Shown here piece after piece: positions 36,501-49,138 of a DNA stretch of 64,000 bases (position 1 is the first letter of the stretch; each line of letters starts with the position of its first letter). The notes below the pieces were generated by a model that saw only the letters and a program-made list of their open reading frames with translations, was not told the origin of the DNA and searched no databases. This DNA is from Dromaius novaehollandiae (taxonomy: Eukaryota > Chordata > Aves > Casuariiformes > Dromaiidae), in contig NC_088117.1 in the NCBI RefSeq assembly GCF_036370855.1, positions 1,426,001-1,490,000 of the forward strand. The letters run 5' to 3'. The translations under genes were made by a program, and so were the position numbers.

Positions 36501-36894
36501 AAGGGGAAAAGAGGAGGATGACCGAAGAAGCCCCTTGGCGGCTGCTTGGGGTGATGGGCCGGATCCCCCCTGCCATCCGCCCCGTCCGCACGCGGTGCAT
36601 TTGGGGCAGCTGGAGGGCCCGGCAGAGAGAAAGCGGTACCTCTTGGCAGAAGAGCTCACTCGTTTTACCACAGCTTGGGGTGCTATTGGCTCTTTTGATG
36701 CCATCATCAAGCCATGAAATTTCTTTTTGAGAATAACCGCTCTGTTGTGGTCAAACTGGAAAAGGGATGAACTTTTTCTTTTTCGTGTTGACTTAAGAAA
36801 CAAAGACATCGCCTCGGCCCCCAAGGTTTTGTTTAGCCCCAAATGAAAATGCTTTGTGTTGTTTTGAATTCATTTCTGGCTTTTTAAATGCACT

Positions 36895-36916
36895 CCCCCC
36901 CCCCCCCCCCCCCCCC
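36895..36916 (+). repeat. C22 homopolymer
   Basis: Twenty-two C in a row (G22 on the minus strand). It could form an i-motif or a G-quadruplex, and its exact length may be unreliable. Confidence 0.9.
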
Positions 36917-37993
36917 GCATTTCAGGCCACTTCAAATGAAAATGCCATTTCTAACTGACATGTGGAGAAATGGCCCTATTCCAGCACTTCTGGAAGGAGC
37001 TCTTCCATGCAGGAAACGCTGACTTTTGGGGGATGCTTCCAAAATCGTCATTAGATCTTAAAATCTGCCAAACCCTCCCTTAGTACTGGGGCTTAAACAC
37101 TTTGCTGGTGAGACCTGGTGCCACAGGCGGTTGGGATGCTCCTCTCCACTGGTCCCATCTTACCTGCTATTCCTGAAAGAGGCGCCAGCTCGCACACCGC
37201 CGCGTGAGGCCAGGCCCCGGAGCTGCTCCTGGGTTTCAGCTTGGCAAGGACCCTGGTCTCCAGTTTTCCTGGTCCCCAGCAAGGGACATGCCAGCTCCCC
37301 TGCTCCATACCAGCTCGCATGGAGAAGGACAGTGCCAGCTTGGAGATACCTCAGCTGCTTTAGGCATTGAGCTAATAATATAAAGATCTAATGATTTAAG
37401 CACTAAATATTTAATCTCAATGTTTAGCAAGAGAATAATCTGGGCTTGGGAGAGACATTTCAATGCTGATGCTCCTGCATAGATGGAAACGCCTGCCAGG
37501 TTGTGGCCACGTGGCTGGTTGGATCCACTGGCAGGAGAAGGTGGCCTTTGCTCCGCGTCGGCCAGCGGGCTCATCCTGCAGAGGCCAACGGGTGCAATGG
37601 CTGGGAAACTCCCTCCGTGAAGCCAAGGCAAAAGTTCAACTCTGGCGTCCCTGCAGCACTGAGGAGGACATCTGCCTCCACGGAGGCATGGGGGCCCTGC
37701 TGCTGAGACGGCCGGAGGCTTGCCACTGATTTTGGCCAGGCCGTGCCGTTGGCCAGCCAGGCTCAAGCGAAGGGACAACTTCTTTCCCTTTCAGCTTGCC
37801 CTGGCTGGCACCCCCAGGTCACTCACCTGGGATTGTCTGGGCTCATTTTTGCTTCTATGTCCAAAATCCTAAGGGGATTTTCCAGCCAAGCCATTTTTAA
37901 CATTTTCCTCTGATGAGTAGGCTGTTGCACTGTCGCCAGCTCTCAGAAAGTCATAAATCTCCCCGGGCCTTCTAAAACCATTAAATTAGCACC

Positions 37994-38014
37994 AAAAAAA
38001 AAAAAAAAAAAAAA
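37994..38014 (+). repeat. A21 homopolymer
   Basis: Twenty-one A follow TTAGCACC and are followed by GA-rich sequence. No recognisable retrotransposon body lies upstream. Confidence 0.9.
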
Positions 38015-40194
38015 GAGGAGGGAGAGAAGAAAAAAACGAAAAGCCGTTTCTGTAAACAATGCACTTAGGAGAGGACTTTTATTTCCCTGCAGGGCCTTAA
38101 AGCCTTTATCAGTCCCATCTTCCAGCTTTCTTCTGCATCCGGTGGGGCTGGAAATGTAACACACTTTAACAGAAGCCCAGGCTTAGGTAACCAAAGGAGC
38201 CAGTAAAACGCAAAATATTGTGCAAAACTTTCTTCAGCTGAGAAGATGGGCCAGGCCACCGGGTGGTTACAGCTGCCAGGTTGGGAGTAGCTCTCCGGGT
38301 GGTATCTGACACCGATGGAAATGACCTCAACAGGTTTGTGCTACCTGCTGGAGCATGGCTAGCTCTGGTCTGCCAGCAGGCTCTCCAGCTGGATTCACCT
38401 TGTGTCCCCCTAACCGGTGTGACTGTGTCGTTGGCCTTGGGCCATGGGCTCTTCTCCACACTTGCAGAGGTCTGAGCTTACCCACCACGCTGCCCTGGTG
38501 TCACTGATCTGCCCCTAGACCCCGGCCTCTCAGCTCTATCAGTTTTGTAGGAATTCCCATCATTTTTCCAGTGCAGTGAGTTGCTTTTCCCTGTTTAATT
38601 TCCACTGGGATCTGGGTGATTTGCTCCCTTGGTTACACGTGGCAGGCTCCGTGGTGTGGGTCTGTAGGACAGGACCTGCAGTTCCTGCAGGTTCCCTGCC
38701 AGGGTCTCTAACCCCTCGAAGCCCGTGCTCCTGTGCCGGTCCCATCCCATGCACCCAGGCACCTGCACAGCCATGTGGGTGCACTCCAGGCCCACGCTCA
38801 CACTGTGCCGAGCTGTCTTCCCGGTGCTGCACACCGTGACCACGCTCACGCCGTGCCGGGTTCTCCTCCTGCCCCCGCACACCATGTCCCCTCACTTCCA
38901 CTGCTCATTTGCTGGCTCTCTGGCAATGGAAAGAGGAAAGAGCCTGCTTTGTGCAATAAACTGCCGGGGTTTTGCAATCCTCCTCCCGCCCCCAGCCCCA
39001 CACACGCACTCCCACGTCGGATGTGTCAAGTCACCCTTCCCACCCTGGCTGGGTGAGCGCGTTTGTGCACGGTGAGCTGGGACGAATCCTCCTGGCCGCG
39101 AGGCTGTGAGGTGCCACCTCGTCCTGCAGGAGCCTGGGAAAATAAGGCCGGGTATAAAATTAGCTGGAGCTTTTACCGACCGGATTTTATTTTTAAATAC
39201 AGTGGAAAATACATCACTGAACAGAAAAACAAAGAGATCTGGGCCTACCAACACAGCCTGTTGCACTGAAGGGGCATGCCTGGATCCCAACAGCGAGCAT
39301 CCCGCTCATTCCTCAAGGCAGGGAGCTGTGTGCCGGGGCTGGGAGCGCACGGAGCAGCCAAGGCACCTCCTTGGGGCAGCCCACCAGCTAATCCCCTGCA
39401 GAGTCCCAGCTGGGCTTCCCCGGCAATACCCTAAAAGCAGGCCTGACCTTTTAACCCTGAGGTACCCTGGATGTACCAAGGAGGCCAATGGGGTGTATGA
39501 GGGCAGGAAATGCTCGCGTGGGTCTTTCCTCCTCATATATTGCAATGAGCTCTTGCAGGCAGCTGTATTCAACGTCCGCAGGTGTGGCTGCATGCATGTG
39601 CCAGAACACGCTACTGTGAGCTTCTTGTAAACAGCAATCCCTCCTCTTCCAGCCAGTCCCCAAAGCTGGTGCTCAGGTTTCGTGCTGGTGAACACCTGTG
39701 GATGGGCTTGAGCTCCTGCCAGCGCCGCACGCAGGGGCAGGCTTTGCCCCTGGAGCGATGTGTATGGTGGTCCAGGTCCACGCAGAGAGTAAGCAGCTGT
39801 ATGGGGACAGTGGGACATGGCTGCTGTGTTCTCTCTCCAAGCTCCAACCCTGCATCAGGCTGGAAGGATGCTTCAGCCCACGGGCTGCACTCAACAGGGA
39901 AGTGGGACTGGATGTGCCCTGGGGGTGACCAGTGACACCATGACTTCCCTGCTCTCCTGCCCTGCTGTGGGAAGGGGGCAAATGAAATCACTGCCCACAG
40001 CTAAGGAAATGACTTGCCTGGAGGTGGTGGAAGAGAAGTGGGCAGTGAGGTGGCATTTGGAGACACACGCAGTGAAGGGGGATCTCCCTGTGGGATGTTC
40101 CGCAGTCCTGTCCCCAGGCAGTGCCCTGTCTGCAGGCATTGTCATGACCACAGGATCACTGGCTAATTCAGGCTGGAAGGGATCTCCGTGAGGA

Positions 40195-40650
40195 ATGCCT
40201 GAGCGGGCTGAGACCCTCCACCCGGAGAAGACAGAACTGAGGGGCTCTGTATACTCAGGACAGTTCTGCAAAGGCTCAAGAGAGACTGAGTCAACGTCTT
40301 GTCCAGCAGAACAGGGGGCATCAGATGAAGTGCGTGGAAGCGAGGTCCAAAACAACCTAAAGAAGGCAGTTCTTCATGCCAGGGTAGCAGATGCTGCTTG
40401 TTGAAGGATGCAGCCGAGGCGAAAGGTTTACGTGAGTCTAAAGGGAGAATGGATAAGCCCACAGAAGAGGAATATGCTGAAGGCTGTAAATACAGAGAAA
40501 TCGTGGCAGACCCAGGAAATCCCCCAAGCTGAAAATAGCTGGAGACTGGAAGAATGCTCAAGGGAGGTGTCACAGATGCTCACCGTGATCTTATTCATGT
40601 CTCAACATTCGGTACTCGACACTGGGCCGACAGGGCCTTGCTGTGCAAGG
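40195..40650 (+). mobile_element. CR1 LINE fragment, 3' part, decayed
   Basis: Co-linear blocks match, from memory, the end of ORF2 and the 3' UTR of amniote CR1 LINEs: CAGAACAGGGGGCATCAGAT, GGTCCAAAACAACCTAAAG, GGCAGTTCTTCATGC, GAGAATGGATAAGCCCACAG, AATAGCTGGAGACTGGAAGA and ACACTGGGCCGACAGGGCC. The order and orientation are those of the element on the plus strand. Many substitutions and indels mark it as old and inactive. Its last bases (GGTCTGACCCAG-type end) are not clear. Confidence 0.8.
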
Positions 40651-41386
40651 CCGCTGTGCTGCCAGAGGGCAGGAGGGAGATGAGCCTGGGGACACCCTGG
40701 CTGTGTCACCTGGCAGCTGCCCCCAAGATGGCTCAGCCGGAGCAGTGCCTGTCTGCTGTGAACACAGCCTGCCCGGACTCTGGCTGGGCCCTGAAATGCT
40801 TAGGTTTTAAACCACTGAAACCTGTAGCCAAAAAGATCTTTCTTGAATGCATAAACCCACTTTCAAGAGTCTAAGCGAGTGCCTGGTTTCCAGGTGAGCT
40901 CCTCACCATGAGCTTCCCAGTGATTCGCAGAGAACTCCAGTTATTCCAGATGCTGGAAAAGTGGCTGCCTGCACAGCCCACAGGGTTGAAACCACTGCTT
41001 GTGCCATCCAGTCTCTCCTCTCTGGTTTGCCCGTCACCCATACAGATGTGATGATCCTCGCAGAAGGACTGGAGGAGGCCGAGTTACACCTGGAGAATGG
41101 GACGGAGCTCAACCCCTCTCTTCCAGTCCAATGTGCCCTTGGCTGGCGCTGGCCAGGGTGTGAGAGTAGCCACCCGGCAACTGTGTTTTGCCACTGTTTG
41201 TGGAAGTGCTGCTGCGGTTAGGCACCCACATAAGCCACAGGAGAACCGAAAGTGCAGATCCCTGTCCCCCTGCTCACCCTCCCCCCAGTCTCAGGCGCCA
41301 GCTGACCACAAGTAACTGACAGCACCCCGTGCTGACCAGGAGGCACTGGGCGTTACTGGTTGCAACTGGTGAGGCCAGAAACGAGT

Positions 41387-41495
41387 ATGAGATCAGCAAA
41401 GAGGGATATATTTCCCCCCAAATGGCATGAGGTCAGCAAAAAGCTATCTTTCCCCCAACAGGGCATGAGATCAGCAAAAAAGTTACATCTCCACA
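41387..41495 (+). repeat. tandem repeat, about 39-bp unit, about 2.7 copies
   Basis: ATGAGATCAGCAAA, ATGAGGTCAGCAAA and ATGAGATCAGCAAA begin at 41387, 41427 and 41465 (spacings 40 and 38). Each of the first two is followed by a TATNTTTCCCCC-like block. Confidence 0.85.
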
Positions 41496-41499
41496 CCAT

Positions 41500-41900
41500 G
41501 TGTATGACCAGGAGTCAAACTCCGTGCTCATAAATAGTGCTGCAGGCTAGAGTCCATAGTGCTCTCCTGCACGGCAGCGGGAATCTCCCCTGGAGCCGGG
41601 ACGCCTCTCAAGGCTGCTCTCCGGGCGTTAAGAGAACCTCTGACAAGAAACTGTTGGATTGGTAAGAAACCGAGACTCGGGCAATAACAAATGTGCAGTA
41701 AGGTTTGCTTGCTCTGACTGCACTGTGTAGCCATCTTCAATAAATATGTCTGCAATAAACCCAGAGATAACAATACCATAACACCCCTCCCCTCCCCGGT
41801 GACAGCCACCTTCAGAAAAGGGCACATTTAGGATGTAGGAAAGGGAAGCTGAATCATTTAGCAAGGCAGCAATAAACCTTTGCACACGACTAGGTGGGGG
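41500..41900 (+). mobile_element. possible LTR remnant
   Basis: The stretch has several AATAAA-type signals (near 41739, 41753 and 41872). It also has a GAATCTCCCCTGGAGCCGGG ... GGGCGTTAAGAGAACCTCTG block that looks to me like sauropsid retroviral LTR sequence. I could not identify the ends or a target-site duplication, so this is a weak call. Confidence 0.25.
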
Positions 41901-44900
41901 CAGAACGAGATGACACCCAGGCAGGCTCTGGGGAACGGTTAGTCCCCAAACCAGGCCTCTGAGAGGAGGCCGAGCAGATTCCTACCCAGCGAGCTGCAGA
42001 CGTGAGCAGGATGCACGCGTGGTGCCTCATGTGTGCAGAGCCGTGTGCTCATCCGACAGCAGTGCTAACTGCAGATGTGAGACTCACGGGCCCATGTCAA
42101 ACACCCATGTGTGTGCGAGGTAGCTGCGCTGCTTGGCAGTCAGGGACCTTCCCCTATGCTGGCTGTGGCTGGACTACCTGCCCTAAGGTACCGGGATTGT
42201 GGAGGGGGAGAAAGAGGGCTAATGCTTTGGCGTGGAGCGTGAAGTCCCCAACAGCAGACAGGAGGACCACGCTGGATCTGAAGGTGGGATGCACAGGGGA
42301 TGGGATGCATGTAGTCCCTCATTCTCACCAGCCTCTGCCCAGCTCCTGTTTAGCTCCCATTGCATGCACTAGGCAGGGATCATTTCTAGACTGAAAGCAG
42401 CTTCCCTTAAACCTGGGCCATTTTCTGCTCTCCTGAGGACTACCCTGTTGCAGCAGATCTTCCAACGTTGCGCTCTCCAGCAGGTATGATTTTCTCCTTT
42501 GGACACCCAGGCTCTCTGGCTCCTCTATCCATGCACACCTCTGTCCCTGGCTGATCCCTCACCCAATCTCACCCATCACCCAAGTCCATCCAGGTCCTTC
42601 TTCCTTGGACACCCAGCACCATCACATGTATTTCAGAAGCTGTGCATCTCCAGCCTTGCCTCTGAAAGGAGATGAACAAAGACTGGCTTGCTGCTGAATT
42701 TGTCTCTGGCAAGCCTTCCACCATCCCTAGGACACCCCCAATTTTGCACCCATACAAAATGCTATTTTCTCATTTATGGGAATCTTCAGCACTGCTCAAG
42801 GACTTCAGGCTGAAAAAAAACATTCCAGCACACCATGATTTTACCTGCTTCACAGCTGGTGCCTGGTGTCTCTGAGGCAGCTCCCACCAGTAGCAGGTGA
42901 AGTACCGATTGCTTTTCTGCCCCACAGCAAGAAAGAAGAATGCCGTAGAAAAGCAGAATCCAGTGAAAGCTGGGGAAAATTGGACTCAGTAGTTTTATCC
43001 AAGTCAGCTGCTGAAACCTAAGAACCAGGAGTGAATTTGAAGGTTGGACGAGCATCTGCTCCATAGCCTGCGCTGGCACAGCCCCCACCCCGCAGGCAGG
43101 GAGGAACACCTGGACGTCGCATCCCAGCCAGTAATGCCTTGCCAGGTTGCCATAAATGACCTGGGTGAGTTGTTCTTTTCCTTTTGTCCCAATTACAAAG
43201 CATGAACATATCTAAAAAGGGTAGGGCGGTCTCAGGCAATGGCACTGAATGAAGCATTAGCAAACTCAAAATTGTACAGATGGAGGCTGGAGCAGAGACA
43301 CTCAGAGATCATCTCAGGGCACAGCTATTCTCCATCTCCTTTCCTCTGCCAGTGACTCCATCACTTCTGCAACATGCTTCAGTGTAAAAGTCATATTTTT
43401 AACAGGTGCCAGCCCAGATGTGGGCTCTGCTTGCTCTTCTATCCTGCAGCAGGTAGAATCTGTTGAGGGACTTTGTTTCTTCAAAATGTTTTGCAAAAGT
43501 TAGTGAAGGAGGAATTCTGGATCTCTTCCAGAGAGCTATGCACAGGCATTCGCAGGCAAATAGCCACAGCAGCCCAGGTTGCTTGCTATCCACACCATGT
43601 TGTGGAGACGTGGGGAGGGGACCCTGAGCGGTCCCTAACCTGCCTCATGCAGAAGCAACTGGCTTTGTTATAACTTTTAAAGTGAGAGGTTTGCATGAAG
43701 CCAACCGACTTTCCTGGAGTATCTTAGGGAAAGCCTTCAGAGATCTCTCTGTTTTGGGGCAGGAACAGGTAACCTGAACCACCAGAGTTCATTTGAGGTT
43801 ATCTATCCACAGCTGGAGAAGTCCCTGTGCCACAGAGTGTTTTCAGATGTGTCAGCTGCTTCTATGCTTTGTAACGTGCGGACTAAAAGGAAATAAATGA
43901 GACTCTCAAGAGCTTTTTGAGAGTATCACGGCACATGATTTCCTCAAACTGCAGCTGCTGGTGTCCTATGATCAGGTCAGAAGCTCCAGATCTCACTGAA
44001 ACAAGAATAAAGATCTAGTCTTTGCAGTTACATCCAAAAACTAAAAACCATAACAATGAAAATCTTTGCAGCTCATTAACTTTTTCTTTAAGGAAAAAAA
44101 TCATAATTTTCAGGCATTTGACTCACATTTTTGAGTCCTGGGATGGACAGTTCTGAGTCATCTGAGAAATAACCTGTGGAGAGACTGGGGCAGAGCAGCT
44201 GCAGCCCAGTGAACTGGTAACTTCACCAGGAATTTAGGAGAATCCATAAGAAAGACCACAGGGTGGGCAACCAAGGGTGAAACAGGTAGCTTAAACATGG
44301 AAACAAATGGCAGTCAGATAAATCAATTGATTAAAGCTGATGGATTCCCTGGTCTGGGTGTGGATCAGTTAGACAACCTTATCTCAGTAATAGGCTGGGT
44401 CTTGCTGTGGGCTTGGGCACTCAGGGGACCCAGCAGAGGGGACGGGTTGGACTGTGAGGTGCTGAAGCGCTCCCCCAGCTCTCCTGCCCCACAGACCCAG
44501 CACAATGAGCGGCTCCAGGAGAGAAAATCCCCGGTTGTGGTTGACCAAAGTGGGAGCTGGGGGAGTTTCTACCTAGTGCCCAGATGTCCACAGTTTTGGG
44601 GTGAACTCCTGCTGCGCCTGGGCCACGAGGGGCAGGCAGGTTTGGCTCAATGAAGGTACATGCTGCAGCACCGTGGACTGGTTTTATCCTGCTCCGTGGA
44701 GATGTCTCCAAAGGATGGGAGCAGCCTCCCGGGGCTCCTCCAGAGCCAAGCAAGTGACCTGTGTGGTTCCCTGATACTGGGAAAAGATGCGCTGCCAGGA
44801 TCTGGATCAGCACGGATGGCTTCAAGTCGCCTTCTGCCCCCTCTGCTCCTCCCAGTAAGCTGGCCAAGGCTAGGTGATAGATGCTTGAGGGGCAGTGAGA

Positions 44901-47010
44901 ATCTGACTGCTCACACACCAGTTTGCTGGGAGGATGATGGGAAAATGCCATTTGGACTAAGGGTGGGAAGACAAAGCATGTCCTGCTCAGCTGGAGCTGG
45001 ATCAGGCCCCGGTGCTATAGATCCAACAAAGGAAACTGCACTCAAGGGCTTTCTTCTGCTTTGGGATGTGGGAAGGGCTGGAAATGTGCCTATTGATCCC
45101 CGGGGCAGTGTCCCTTTAAATAGAGACAATAGCCATCTATCAAAAAGAAACTCTGTTGTTAGGGTGAGAAACCACAATACTGAGGTCAGAGTGCTGAGAT
45201 AGATGCTGGTTTATGTATCACATCATACACTTAAATTTAGCTATTGTGAAACTGCACAGCAGGGCCAAGAAGGGGCTGCTTCTTGCCCGTGTGGACCTCC
45301 TGGCCAACTGGCGTGTGGTTCTGCTCTTTCTTTGAGCCCCACATGCTGGTCTGTGCCCAGCATCCAGCTACGTGAGCTGGCCAGGTGCTGTTTTCCCTGC
45401 TTGTGTTGGAAAAGGGTGGAAAAAGGGGATGCTGCAGCTGGGAACCCAGACGAGATTCCCCACCAGTAAGGAGCTTTCCCCAGAAGGACTCCCTGGCTGT
45501 GGCATGGGGAGGAAATGGGATGCCGTGGGACAGCTCTGCTGGCTCTCCCCAACCTCTTGAGGAAGTCACCAGGAAGCCCCAGGCTGCATTTTAAATCCAA
45601 TTTCTATTTAAGTGCTGCCAAAGAAGAGGAGAGACCCCTCCTTTCCCTTGGATTGCATTCTCAGTGACAGAGCTTGGATTAACCAAGTGCAGTTTGATGC
45701 CAAAGATTTGAATGGCCCCTGGGATAGGACTGCTTTCCAACCATAGTGCTGTGCGCTAGGATCCAGAGACATGAATACGCATCTGGCAAGCAGGAACTCT
45801 CCAAGGGACGCTGTGGGTCTGCAAAACTGACTACACACATTAGAGGGACACAAAATGATCTTGCTAGGAGCAGCTCAAAGCGGGATCGGGCGGGACTGAC
45901 ACTTTCCTGCAGCTTTTCTTTGAGCTAAGTAAAGAGGTTCTGGAGCAGCATGATGTTGCTGGGCCTGGAGCATGTTGCCCAAATAGCTGCAGGATCATGA
46001 TGGGAAAGTGGCTAAGGTGCTAACAGAGGTGCTCCTGCCTCCTGACCCTGGCTACTGTGATGCCCTGGGAGGACAACGAACGCACGAGGCCCTCCTGGTG
46101 TTCAAATCCAATTTGAGTAAAATGTTGATTTGATCCCTAAACACTTCTAAGGACTTGAGGGAATTCTGGAACAGAAAGTTTCTCTTCTGTGGGCAACAGC
46201 AATGATAAAAGACCAAATTCACTGCATGGGTGAGCTGATGGAGAGGGGCTAACACAAACCATGCCTCTCCAGGTTAGTCAGAGTCTCCTTGCAGGTCAAT
46301 GCAAAGGCTATGAATGGAGAAATAATCCATTTAGACTTCCAAGGGCAAAATCCCTCATGGAATTGGGTTAAATGTAGATAATTGTGGGATTAAAGCCCAC
46401 TTTAGGTCAGAAACTGCTGTGGGGATGAGGGAAGAGTGGGCTGCCGGGTTCCCTCCCACCCCATGCAGAGAAGGCACTTCTGTGGGCACTGACCCCCTGC
46501 CACCATGAGCACTTCTGCAGGTCCTGCCTTCCCAGGTGCTGCTCGGGGAGGAGGTGCTTGTAACGGTCCTGCAGAGCTGCCCCTTGAAAGTCCCATCCTC
46601 AGTTGAAGCTCCTCTGATGCTCTGGCCCTGGATTGCTCCTTCTTGCTCGGGCCAGCACTAAGGAAGCTGCCCGGCTGGGGAGCTAGGGAAAGCCTGGGTA
46701 TATCTGGCCCTCCAGGGAGCTTGTCCTTGCTATGGCTCTGTGTGCAGTGGACGGACACAGCACTGTGCCATAAGCCACGTGGTGTGCTGCTCCAGTGAGC
46801 CTTGCTGCCCCCAAAACTAGATAGTGCTAGATAGCTCAGCTTCTGCACCGTGTGACGGCTCACTGTTGCTGGCAACAACATAAGCGTGGGGCTTGGGCTC
46901 TTGGTGATGAGCAGAGACGTTCAAAATGTGGTTTTCTCACTTGTGACTGCAGGCCCTGGGTAGGATAGGTCGGTTTTAAGAAAAATAGGTAACAGCGGCC
47001 TGCTTTATTA

Positions 47011-47011
<1 letters not shown>

Positions 47012-47041
<30 letters not shown>
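47012..47041 (+). repeat. A30 homopolymer
   Basis: Thirty uninterrupted A follow CTGCTTTATTAC. It is the longest homopolymer in the window. No recognisable retroposed gene lies just upstream. Confidence 0.9.
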
Positions 47042-47043
<2 letters not shown>

Positions 47044-49083
47044 GATTTCCATCTCCATCTTGCCAGCCTTAACCCACACTGCAAGGGAAGAGCTCTGTAC
47101 TGCAGCCACCCCATCCCTCGGACAATGTTGAGGACAGAGAGCAGCTATTATTTCCTTGCTAACGCAATGTACGAGGCTGCAACTGTGAGCCAGTGGCACT
47201 TGCTTGCTCCCTGCCATGGATCTGCTTACCTTCCTCCCTTCCCTTTAATCTGTGCGGTTTCCTCTTGTCCACATGTCCTGTCCGACAGGTCTAGGGAGGC
47301 GCGAGCCAAGGAAGGCTGCGGCTGGGGAGCACAGCAGTGCTTCCACCCAGGCAGACACTTGGCTGTGTTGACCTGGATCCGGAGAGCTGAAGCAGCCAAA
47401 AACTGCTCAGCTGTGGTTCAAAATCTGCTGCGGTCTTGGCCAGATCTGAATGGGGAGCTGCTATTCTGAGAAAGCTCCGCTGGTGTGGCCGCAGGAGGGA
47501 GGCAACTGCTGCCCCATCCCAGGGCCGACCGTACTGGCCCAGGGGGTGCAGACAGCTGCTTGCTCTTTCGGAGGAGCGGGGTCCCTCCCTGATCCAAGCA
47601 CATGCCTGGTCCATGGTGGGGACTTGGGAAGCCCATTCTGCCCGTGCCAGTTTGTAAGTCTGTCTGAATCTGCAGGAGATTTGGAGAGGAGAGGCCCTGG
47701 GGTGTTTCTGCTCCCCATGTGCCCCTTTCACCCTGCTGCGGGGTGCTCTTGTGGGAGCCCCTTCCCCAGGGCACACAGAGGTGAGAGAAGAGGTTGTGGC
47801 AGGGGTGCAGAGGGCTGCACAGAGCTGGCAGGCTGCAAATGCTCCCCTGGGTCTCCAGATGCAGGTGCGTGGCTCCCACTTGAGCCACAATGCGGGGGAA
47901 GGATGCTGTGCCAGTGGGTCCCATGCCCTGTGATGGGATCCACGGCCTCATAACCAGGAAAATGGGCCTTGCAAGGCCCTGTGTGACAGCTCACATCTCG
48001 CAGCTCCGAAGTTGAAAGCATGATACTTCCCAAATTACTGCACAGGTCCACAAACTTCCTTCTGCAACGTGTGTCCTGTGCACACCATGCAAGCGAGAGC
48101 CCTGTGGCTAGATGGCTTCCTGCTCGCTCAGTCTCTGCTCCAATATCATGAGAAGGCTCTCGGTGAGGCAATCTGCCTTCTGCAGAACTGGTGGTGGTTT
48201 TTCTGAAAGGCACCTGCCATTTCCTGACATCAGAGAAGGCAGTGCAAAGCACTGGGGGGCACGGGGAGCTGCTGCCCAAAGCGCACGGGCCCTGCAAACC
48301 TGCCAAAAGGGCCCGTACTCCTGGCACTGCACAGCACCAGGGAACCGTCTGTGTGAGGCTTTGCAGGGACAGGCCTGGGAAACAGAGGGTATAAAAGGTT
48401 TTAGAAACTAAGGCAAGAATGGAGACTTGTACTTGGCTTTGTTCTACCCCTTCCAGGCATGTCTCCTTGCCAGGAGGGAGATTTTAGCCCCGGATACACT
48501 GGTATCGTTCCAGTACCTGAGTGCTTCAGTTTCTGTAAGAGGAAAAGCTTTGGGCTGAGGGCTGAAACTTGAGAACACCAAACCGAATTCTCACCTTTTG
48601 TGGGCAGATCAGAAAAAAAGCATCACTCTGGGCATGAGTAAGGGGGTGAGGGGTCCTTCTTCCCTCCAGCCATGCAGACCTCAGGCTGTTGAAAGGCTTT
48701 CCAGTACCTTGTGCAATTTTGGACACCTCCATCTGAGAGAAAGAGACACTGGAGAGAAGGTCAGCACCAACAGCAGCAGTGTGGGAAGCCCAGATGCCCA
48801 AGCCCTCTGGTTTATGCCTGGAGGCCCCCAGGGGTAGGGGACTGCTCTGCACTTGGCAAGTGGAAACAACTCCATTCCAGCCGTTCCCTTGGTCTGCACT
48901 CTCTGAAAATCACACCTGATCTCTCATCTGAGTCCCTGGGGCTGGGTTAGTCTTGGTCCTGACTCTAGCAAGACCCCCAGACCTTGGCCAGGGTTCACAT
49001 GGCCCTGGGGACTCCAGGCCATTTTTATCAGGAGCAGGTTACAGCTCCTCTAAGTTGGCTATTGCTCAAGCGCTGCTCTCAGG

Positions 49084-49138
49084 CGGGACTGGGGTTGGGA
49101 CTGAGGTTAGGATTAGGGCTGGGGCTGGGCTTGGGGGC
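49084..49138 (+). repeat. degenerate telomere-like hexamer tract
   Basis: About nine G-rich 6-bp units (GGGACT, GGGGTT, GAGGTT, AGGATT, AGGGCT, GGGGCT and similar) include TTAGGATTAGGG. The 6-bp period gives an open frame of alternating Gly and Leu/Arg, which is not a gene. Confidence 0.75.
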
